A stretch of 64,000 nt of DNA from Alteromonas marina (lineage in GTDB: Bacteria; Pseudomonadota; Gammaproteobacteria; Enterobacterales; Alteromonadaceae): assembly GCF_000808575.1 (NCBI RefSeq), contig NZ_JWLW01000012.1:1-64000 (forward strand), read 5' to 3'. Below the pieces are notes generated by a model. That model was given only the letters and a program-made list of their open reading frames with translations. It was not told the origin of the DNA and did no database searches. Positions 57,895-64,000 of this stretch are shown here, one piece after another. The translations under genes were made by a program, and so were the position numbers. Each line of letters starts with the position of its first letter. The first letter of the stretch is position 1.

Positions 57895-60090
57895 ATGCAA
57901 GGATATATTACTAGAGGCCGACTACAGGTTGCCGAACAACTCGATAACTTTATTAATGAACAGGCACTTCCTGGCACAGGCGTAGATAAAGACACTTTTT
58001 GGCAAGGTGCAGAAACCCTCTTCGAAAAATTCATTCCTCAAAATCGCGCACTATTAGAAAAGCGAGAACAGCTTCAGCGCGCTATCGACGATTATCATAA
58101 AGCTGGCAACCCAGTAAATGGAACCGAATATACCGACTTCCTAAAAAGCATTGGTTACCTTGTTGAGCAGCCATCTCAAGTGAGTGCACAAACACAAAAC
58201 GTGGATGCTGAAATAGCGACAATGGCAGGCCCTCAGCTAGTCGTGCCAATAAACAACGCTCGCTATGCACTTAACGCGGTAAACGCCCGTTGGGGAAGTT
58301 TGTACGACGCACTATACGGCACTGACGTCATCAGCAATGAAGGTGGAGCAGAAGCAGGAAAAAGCTACAACCCCGTACGCGGCGCCAAAGTCGTTGCGAA
58401 AGCGAAAGACTATCTAGATGGCATGATACCTCTAGCAAAAGGCAGCCACGCTGACGTTACTGAGTATAAGGTTGAATCGGGTAAATTGGCGATCACTCTT
58501 GTCGACGGCGATGAAACCACCTTAGCAAACACAGAGCAATGGCAAGGATACCAAGGTGACATTAGCGCACCGTCAAGCCTGCTATTTGCGCACAACGGTC
58601 TGCATTTTGAAATTCAACTAGACCCGACTCATCCTATTGGCGAGAGCGATGCCGCAAACGTAAAAGACGTACTGGTTGAAGCTGCATTAACCACCATAAT
58701 GGACTGCGAAGATTCCGTTGCTGCTGTTGACGCTGAAGACAAAACCTTGGTGTATAGCAACTGGTTAGGCTTAATGAAAGGCTCGCTAAGCATTGAAATG
58801 ACAAAGGGCGGAAAGCAGCTTGTTCGCGCTATGCATGACGATAGAAGCTACCAGCCGTCTAAACACGCTTCACAAGACAAGCTAAAAGACGGCGAACTAG
58901 TACTTTCTGGTCGAAGCCTTATGTTTGTTAGAAACGTGGGCCACCTTATGACTAATAATGCCATGCTCTTTGACGGCGAAGAAGTGCCAGAGGGGATCAT
59001 GGACGGGTTAGTCACTTCACTTATCGCAAAGCATGATCTTTTAGGAAACAGCAAATTTAAAAACAGCCGCGAAGGCAGTATTTATATTGTTAAACCAAAA
59101 ATGCACGGTCCAGAGGAAGTGGCATTTTCTAACGCATTGTTTGGTGCTATAGAAACGATTATCGATGTTCCAGCTAACACCCTCAAAATGGGTATAATGG
59201 ATGAAGAGCGCCGTACTAGTATCAACCTTCAGGCTTGTATTGCTGAAGCCACTTCACGTGTAGTATTTATCAACACAGGTTTCTTAGACAGAACCGGTGA
59301 TGAGATCCATACCTCGATGCTTGCCGGCCCTTTCGCAGAAAAAGCTGCGCTCAAGTCTATGGCGTGGATCAAGGCTTATGAAACTGCAAACGTTGCAGTA
59401 GGCCTTCGTTGTGGCCTTTCTGGCAAAGCGCAAATTGGTAAGGGCATGTGGCCAATACCTGACGAAATGCAAAATATGATGACCGCGAAAATTGGTCATC
59501 CTAAAGCAGGGGCTAATACGGCGTGGGTTCCCTCACCTACTGCAGCAACATTGCACGCGCTTCATTACCACGATGTAAATGTGTTTGACGTTCAAAAGTC
59601 CCTAGATGAAAACTTTAGTGGCCTTGCTGACATACTTACCATTCCATTGTTAGAAGATGCCTCTACTTTGACGCGTGAAAGTATTAAGCGTGAAATCGAC
59701 AATAACGTTCAGGGCATTTTAGGCTACGTTGTACGCTGGGTTCACCAAGGCGTAGGCTGTTCGAAAGTTCCGGACATCAACAATGTAGGCTTGATGGAAG
59801 ACCGCGCGACCTTGCGTATTTCATCGCAGCATATCGCCAACTGGCTGGAGCATGGCATTGTAAGTGTAGATCAGGTAAAGGAGTCTTTGGCTCGTATGGC
59901 TGTCTTGGTAGATGAGCAAAATGCGGGAGACCCTGAATATATCCCAATGACACCTGATTTAGACAGCTCAATTGGCTTCTTAGCCGCAAGTGACCTTATC
60001 TTCAAAGGTAAAGAGCAACCTAGCGGTTACACTGAACCTTTATTACACGCCCGTCGACGTGAGATGAAAGCGAAGCTTGCGGCGAGTTAA
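57895..60090 (+). CDS. glcB: Malate synthase G
   Basis: Malate synthase G condenses glyoxylate with acetyl-CoA to malate, completing the glyoxylate shunt or using glycolate-derived glyoxylate. The 731-residue length and the segments [73 protein letters not shown] and [22 protein letters not shown] identify the G form rather than the shorter A form. It lies 98 bp after the LysR gene and ends before a terminator at 60176-60210. Confidence 0.97.
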   Translation: MQGYITRGRLQVAEQLDNFINEQALPGTGVDKDTFWQGAETLFEKFIPQNRALLEKREQLQRAIDDYHKAGNPVNGTEYTDFLKSIGYLVEQPSQVSAQTQNVDAEIATMAGPQLVVPINNARYALNAVNARWGSLYDALYGTDVISNEGGAEAGKSYNPVRGAKVVAKAKDYLDGMIPLAKGSHADVTEYKVESGKLAITLVDGDETTLANTEQWQGYQGDISAPSSLLFAHNGLHFEIQLDPTHPIGESDAANVKDVLVEAALTTIMDCEDSVAAVDAEDKTLVYSNWLGLMKGSLSIEMTKGGKQLVRAMHDDRSYQPSKHASQDKLKDGELVLSGRSLMFVRNVGHLMTNNAMLFDGEEVPEGIMDGLVTSLIAKHDLLGNSKFKNSREGSIYIVKPKMHGPEEVAFSNALFGAIETIIDVPANTLKMGIMDEERRTSINLQACIAEATSRVVFINTGFLDRTGDEIHTSMLAGPFAEKAALKSMAWIKAYETANVAVGLRCGLSGKAQIGKGMWPIPDEMQNMMTAKIGHPKAGANTAWVPSPTAATLHALHYHDVNVFDVQKSLDENFSGLADILTIPLLEDASTLTRESIKREIDNNVQGILGYVVRWVHQGVGCSKVPDINNVGLMEDRATLRISSQHIANWLEHGIVSVDQVKESLARMAVLVDEQNAGDPEYIPMTPDLDSSIGFLAASDLIFKGKEQPSGYTEPLLHARRREMKAKLAAS

Positions 60091-60175
60091 TGTCAGACGT
60101 GTATTTGTTGGTTAGAATCTCAGGTTTATAATCAAGGTCACAAAGCGCGTTAGTGACACAAATGCATATAAACAT

Positions 60176-60210
60176 GGCTCACACTGTTAACCCAGAAGTG
60201 AGCCTTTTTT
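60176..60210 (+). terminator. Terminator after malate synthase G
   Basis: GGCTCAC at 60176-60182 pairs with GTGAGCC at 60198-60204 across a 15-nt loop, followed by six T. It lies 86 bp past the glcB stop. Confidence 0.8.
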
Positions 60211-60461
60211 ATGGGTCGTTTCCACGTTGTTCAAACAATTGCAAAGTGTGAAGGGCCAGTTGAGCTTACAGTTAAGGACACAGAACATCATTCAATGTAG
60301 CGATATAGCAACACCTTAGACTAAAGATATCGCTCTTCTTCCTTTTCAAACTTTACTGATAGTGCGCCATTAAACTACGCTTTTACTATGAGGCACTGCG
60401 TTTCGTTTTACCGCTCATTTAAAACCTTGTTCGCAACGCCTCCCTAGTTTGGAGTATGCAT
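60211..60461. other. Upstream region of the patatin gene
   Basis: This stretch continues the 371-bp gap after glcB. The one notable element is an 8-bp inverted repeat, AGCGATAT at 60299-60306 and ATATCGCT at 60327-60334, 20 bases apart, about 130 bp before the patatin-like gene. No ORF is convincing. Confidence 0.5.
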
Positions 60462-61346
60462 ATGCAGATAGCCTCGGCAGGAATACCGAATAACCTTTTA
60501 CAGGCGAACACGACACAAATTGTGCCCATCTTTTCAGGTGGAGGAACAAGGTTGAGCGCCCATATCGGCATCATTAAAGCGCTGCAGGACATGAACGTAG
60601 GCTTCGATACTTTGGTTGGCGTATCTGGCGGCTCTATTATCGCGTCACTTTATGCTAAAGGTTACACTGTGGAGCAAATGCGAGAGCTCGCACTGGTTAC
60701 TGATTTCAAGCAATTCACTGAATTTTCACTCGTAAGGTTGCTTCGGGAAGGCGGTCTTTCTTCTGGCGACGTATTTCAACGATGGATTGATAAACAGTTG
60801 GAAGGCGCAGTGTTTGCAGACCTACCTCTTGATTTGCATATTCTGGCTACCGACGTAAACGGCGGCGGACCAGTTTTGTTCAACAAACAAACCTCTCCAG
60901 ATATGAAGGTGTCAGAAGCTGTACGATATTCTATGTCGATTCCGCTTATCTTCTCGTTTAAGCCCTTTAAAGAGCACTTGCTAGTAGATGGGGCGATATT
61001 GTCTGAAGATGCACTGTTTGAAGACTGGCGAGGCGATGGCACGCCATCCGTGTGTTTCAGGCTACAAAGCACCGAACAAAAACGCAAAGCCATTAAAAAG
61101 AACTTACTTCAACTGCCGCAATATGTCAGCATGCTTATTCGCACGTTTATGACGGCAATTTCCAGGGAGTACGTCAATGCGAAGTATTGGCACAATACGG
61201 TGGTGGTAAATACCGGGGAGATTTCCGCAGTAGATTTTTCGCTTACACCTGAAATTAAAAACACACTCTTTGAGCTCGGTTATGCAACCACGAAAGAGTT
61301 CTTGCCCAAAAAGTGTGCAGGATTTATGAGAAGCAGTGCACTTTAA
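60462..61346 (+). CDS. Patatin-like phospholipase
   Basis: The protein belongs to the patatin/RssA family of serine lipid hydrolases. I chose ATG at 60462 (294 residues), since GGAG at 60451-60454 is 7 bases before it; the ATG at 60456 lies too close. It has the oxyanion GGGTRLSAHIG, the nucleophile motif GVSGGS and the catalytic aspartate in VDGAIL. No signal peptide is present, so it is probably cytosolic or membrane-peripheral. It stands alone, convergent with the epimerase gene. Substrate unknown; phospholipid is the family expectation. Confidence 0.88.
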   Translation: MQIASAGIPNNLLQANTTQIVPIFSGGGTRLSAHIGIIKALQDMNVGFDTLVGVSGGSIIASLYAKGYTVEQMRELALVTDFKQFTEFSLVRLLREGGLSSGDVFQRWIDKQLEGAVFADLPLDLHILATDVNGGGPVLFNKQTSPDMKVSEAVRYSMSIPLIFSFKPFKEHLLVDGAILSEDALFEDWRGDGTPSVCFRLQSTEQKRKAIKKNLLQLPQYVSMLIRTFMTAISREYVNAKYWHNTVVVNTGEISAVDFSLTPEIKNTLFELGYATTKEFLPKKCAGFMRSSAL

Positions 61347-61379
61347 CTGCTTTTTAGATAACGCTTAACGCTCTAGGTC

Positions 61380-62408
61380 TTACACCTTGTAAAAGTCACG
61401 ATACCAAGCAACAAACGCTTTTACGCCTGTTTCGACATCGGTAGACGGTTGGTACCCAGTATCTTCAACCAGCGACGACACATCAGCATAGGTGTCAGGC
61501 ACATCGCCCGGCTGCATAGGAAGCAGCTCTTTCTTAGCCTCGATACCCAGTGCACTTTCCAGCGTTTCAATGAACTTCAAAAGGTGAACAGGCGTTTGCG
61601 CACCAATGTTATACACCTTATAAGGCGCCTTACTGGTGCTAGGGTCCGGATTGCCGCCGTCCCAACTTTCGTTAGGCTTGGCCACATTATCCAGTGAGCG
61701 AATTACGCCCTCAACGATATCATCAATATAGGTAAAATCACGACGGTGGTTACCGTAGTTGTAGACCTGAATTGTTTCACCTTCCAAAATAGCTTTAGTG
61801 AACTTGAACAGCGCCATATCTGGACGACCCCAAGGACCGTAAACGGTGAAAAAGCGCAGCCCTGTTGTAGGCAAGTTATACAGGTGGCTATAAGTGTGCG
61901 CCATTAGCTCGTTCGCTTTTTTAGAAGCGGCATACAAGCTAACTTGGTGATCGACATTGTGCTGCTCTGAAAACGGCATTGTTTCATTAGCGCCATAAAC
62001 TGAGCTAGATGACGCATACACCAAGTGCTCGACTTTATTATGGCGACACCCTTCAAGAATATTTACAAAACCAACAATGTTAGAATCGACGTAAGCGTTA
62101 GGATTTTCAAGTGAATAACGCACACCAGCTTGAGCAGCCAGATGCACCACTCTATCAAATTTGTGCTCTTCAAAAAGCGCAGCCATTTTACCGCGCTCTT
62201 CAACACCCATTTCTACGAAAGAAAACAAATCAGCAGCAGTTGATGATTTTATTTTGTCTAGACGAGCGTGCTTTAAATTCACATCGTAATAATCGTTAAT
62301 GTTGTCAATCCCGACAACTTGGTCACCACGATTGATAAGGTATTGCGATACAGCTGCACCAATGAAACCAGCTGCTCCGGTGACTAAGATTTTCAACTTT
62401 TTCTCCAT
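61380..62408 (-). CDS. NAD-dependent sugar epimerase, UDP-glucuronate 4-epimerase type
   Basis: An extended short-chain dehydrogenase that inverts C4 of a nucleotide sugar. I chose ATG at 62408 (342 residues, MEKKLKILVTGAAGFIG), where the Rossmann motif begins; a GTG at 62423 would add five residues. The NAD motif is GAAGFIG, the active site is SLYAASKKANE (Tyr and Lys), and FFTVYGPWGRPDMALFKF is typical of UDP-glucuronate 4-epimerases, which make UDP-galacturonate for polysaccharides. Assignment among close epimerases is by resemblance. It follows the nucleotidyltransferase-type gene on the same strand, with about one base of overlap if the GTG is used. Confidence 0.88.
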   Translation of the reverse strand: MEKKLKILVTGAAGFIGAAVSQYLINRGDQVVGIDNINDYYDVNLKHARLDKIKSSTAADLFSFVEMGVEERGKMAALFEEHKFDRVVHLAAQAGVRYSLENPNAYVDSNIVGFVNILEGCRHNKVEHLVYASSSSVYGANETMPFSEQHNVDHQVSLYAASKKANELMAHTYSHLYNLPTTGLRFFTVYGPWGRPDMALFKFTKAILEGETIQVYNYGNHRRDFTYIDDIVEGVIRSLDNVAKPNESWDGGNPDPSTSKAPYKVYNIGAQTPVHLLKFIETLESALGIEAKKELLPMQPGDVPDTYADVSSLVEDTGYQPSTDVETGVKAFVAWYRDFYKV

Positions 62409-62422
62409 AAGATAATTACCCA

Positions 62423-63541
62423 CTATTTAGGTGTCCCTTCAGCATCAAAAATATGTTTACCCCAAATAGACTGTGCAAGCGCCCTGCCAGATTTGATAGA
62501 AAGATGATAAATGAGCAACATTAAGGGCATTTTACACCAATGCCCTCTCGCCCAAGCAAGAAAATTAGCGACACCTCTACCGGGTGCTTTACATAGTGGA
62601 TGATGAGGCGACAATGCTTTTAGCATTACCAAGTCCAACAACATTAATTTAGCGCTTGTATAGGGCACATCAACAGTGAGTTTAGGCGGCAGTTCGTAAC
62701 CAAGCTTCTTACTGCTGTAGCGACACCCCAAAAATAGTTCTTTATAAAAGCCTGTTTCTTTCGCGAGACGAATAGCTTCATCCCAAAATGTTGAATTGCC
62801 ATAGTCTTTGATAATAGAAGAAATGTCATACAAATCGCGATGTGCCTGCTTGAATGTTTCATTAAAAATAAGATGAATACATGAGTGAAGCAGCATCGCG
62901 TGAGGTTTGAGTACCGTTACACCATTAACATGCATGGTCTGAGATAAAAATGCTTCAATATCTGGAGCTTTCCCTGATATAGGAGGGACCAGATTGTGAT
63001 GAATGTCCACAACAGTGCCCCGCCTAGACTGCACAAGAGGAGGAATCTCGTGTGCCCACTCTCGATAGTACCGTTCATCATAATCATTAATCGGTTTACT
63101 CAGCCAACCTTTAAATAAAAGGCTCTTTTCAATTTTATCCAAACATTCCTTCGGCACTAAAACATCAATATCTGAAAACAAGCGGCCTTTAGAAACTGTC
63201 ATGTTAGCTAGGCAGTAAGCTGCGCCTTTCAAGTATAAGCATTGAGGCGTTACGGTTTTGATTGAATCAGATAGAAGCGAAACTTCATACTTTAAATGAT
63301 CGGCTTGTCGCTGAGCCATGATCAACGCATTTTTAAGATGCCCTTGCACTACCAATGGAAAACTGACAAGTAAATCTAACTCTTCACATCTAAAAGCAAA
63401 GAGTGACAGTAAGCGCTCGAAACGCAAAATTTTTATAAAACTAAACCACCACGCGTCACTTTTACCTATGCAGCTCTTGGGGTCTTGAAGCGCTCGAACA
63501 ATTGCTTCTTCGGTTATAGGTAAAGAATTAGAGGACATCAT
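62423..63541 (-). CDS. Nucleotidyltransferase-family protein (PF14907 type)
   Basis: The 372-residue protein resembles the uncharacterised nucleotidyltransferase family (NTP_transf_5). The key segment is LKGAAYCLANMTVSKGRLFSDIDVLVPKE, in which SDIDVLV supplies the metal-binding aspartates, followed by VDIHHNLVPP. Such proteins accompany HprK-related kinases in exosortase/exopolysaccharide loci of Gram-negative bacteria, and one is adjacent here, overlapping by 14 bp. Its substrate is unknown. No signal peptide is seen. Confidence 0.8.
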   Translation of the reverse strand: MMSSNSLPITEEAIVRALQDPKSCIGKSDAWWFSFIKILRFERLLSLFAFRCEELDLLVSFPLVVQGHLKNALIMAQRQADHLKYEVSLLSDSIKTVTPQCLYLKGAAYCLANMTVSKGRLFSDIDVLVPKECLDKIEKSLLFKGWLSKPINDYDERYYREWAHEIPPLVQSRRGTVVDIHHNLVPPISGKAPDIEAFLSQTMHVNGVTVLKPHAMLLHSCIHLIFNETFKQAHRDLYDISSIIKDYGNSTFWDEAIRLAKETGFYKELFLGCRYSSKKLGYELPPKLTVDVPYTSAKLMLLDLVMLKALSPHHPLCKAPGRGVANFLAWARGHWCKMPLMLLIYHLSIKSGRALAQSIWGKHIFDAEGTPK

Positions 63542-64000
63542 TTTCCAAGAAGCTCTGTAGTTCTTCTAAATTATTATACTTAACTTCAAAAGTTTGACAT
63601 TTCTCAACTAAATTCGTCAGTGTTGTAAACCCCGTTCCACCTAGAACGCCATAATTGAATGCGTTTGCAGTAAGCGTAGAAAACGCTTCAGCCTTAGTAA
63701 GCTCGTAAATATCGCAGAATGTGCCTGTAGAATATTGAGGATAAACAATTGCAACTACCTCTGCTGTGTTAAATCGCTCATGCCACGACACTTGAGGTGG
63801 TGAGAGGTGTATTACATCACCTTTATGAGTGTTAGGAGAAATATGTGAAAATCGTCCATCAGGGAACCACTCTTTCGCTAAAGCAATTGCGTTATTTTTC
63901 AGGCAAATAGGCCTAACGAAAGGGGTAACTTGTGTAGTATTTGGGGTCATTAAAGCCATTTCGTCAGACAATAGTCGCCAACCATTATGACTCAACCAAC
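63528..64000 (-). CDS. HprK-related kinase, C-terminal part (cut by window edge)
   Basis: The open frame continues past position 64000, so this is the C-terminal part (about 157 codons) of a longer protein. The segment WLSHNGWRLLSDEMALM, then VTPFVRPICLKNNAI, matches HprK-related kinase A proteins, whose Walker A motif would lie beyond the window. These are relatives of HPr kinase found in PEP-CTERM/exosortase-type loci. The apparent start at 63995 is only an in-frame TTG and should not be used. It overlaps the nucleotidyltransferase gene by 14 bp. Confidence 0.75.
   Translation of the reverse strand, partial: WLSHNGWRLLSDEMALMTPNTTQVTPFVRPICLKNNAIALAKEWFPDGRFSHISPNTHKGDVIHLSPPQVSWHERFNTAEVVAIVYPQYSTGTFCDIYELTKAEAFSTLTANAFNYGVLGGTGFTTLTNLVEKCQTFEVKYNNLEELQSFLENDVL

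Overview
The window looks like the chromosome of a marine gammaproteobacterium of the Alteromonadales, most likely Alteromonas or a close relative. The reasons are the gene order and the protein sequences. The blocks xseA/guaBA, ndk-rlmN-pilW-rodZ-ispG-hisS-yfgM-bamB-der, trmJ/suhB next to iscR, queA-tgt-yajC-secDF and the yjfI-to-yjfC set all follow arrangements familiar from gammaproteobacteria. I found no rRNA, tRNA, insertion sequence, prophage or CRISPR array.

Layout. Positions 1-8,060 hold guaA and guaB (minus strand), divergent xseA with a secreted protein of unknown function, a very small basic ORF, and der. Positions 8,060-16,810 form a minus-strand housekeeping block (bamB, yfgM, hisS, ispG, rodZ, pilW, rlmN, ndk); a 98-bp tandem repeat lies between ndk and rlmN. 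Positions 17,080-25,320 are a complete Fe-S assembly locus, iscR-iscS followed by sufBCDS-sufA-sufT-sufE. IscR-type operators can be read directly upstream of both iscR and sufB. Positions 25,480-30,700 hold an alpha/beta hydrolase and a Baeyer-Villiger-type monooxygenase, cysE, trmJ and divergent suhB. An AT-rich acyltransferase gene follows, then the protein-export and queuosine block secF, secD, yajC, tgt, queA (32,110-37,652).

Positions 38,080-45,200 are the most interesting accessory region. A small DUF6471 protein diverges from an operon homologous to E. coli yjfIJKLMC: a DUF2170 protein, a PspA homologue, a K+ channel with an RCK-like domain, DUF2491, DUF350 and DUF1190 proteins, and a glutathionylspermidine-synthase-like ATP-grasp ligase. 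A rhomboid protease and a VC0807-type membrane protein follow. It reads as an inner-membrane stress or modification module. Positions 45,280-50,704 carry an ABC transporter (ATPase plus a very large FtsX-type permease) and an AttH/CrtC-type lipocalin-like lipoprotein with a low-complexity insert.

Positions 50,745-54,430 hold glutaminase, a lipoprotein alkaline phosphatase and cheV. Positions 54,974-60,090 are a glyoxylate-shunt cluster: isocitrate lyase, a LysR regulator and malate synthase G. The malate synthase start region can form a long stem that includes the ribosome-binding site. A patatin-like phospholipase follows. The right end (61,380-64,000, minus strand) has a UDP-glucuronate 4-epimerase-like enzyme, a nucleotidyltransferase-family protein and the C-terminal part of an HprK-related kinase cut by the window edge; this suggests that an exopolysaccharide/exosortase-type locus begins beyond position 64,000.
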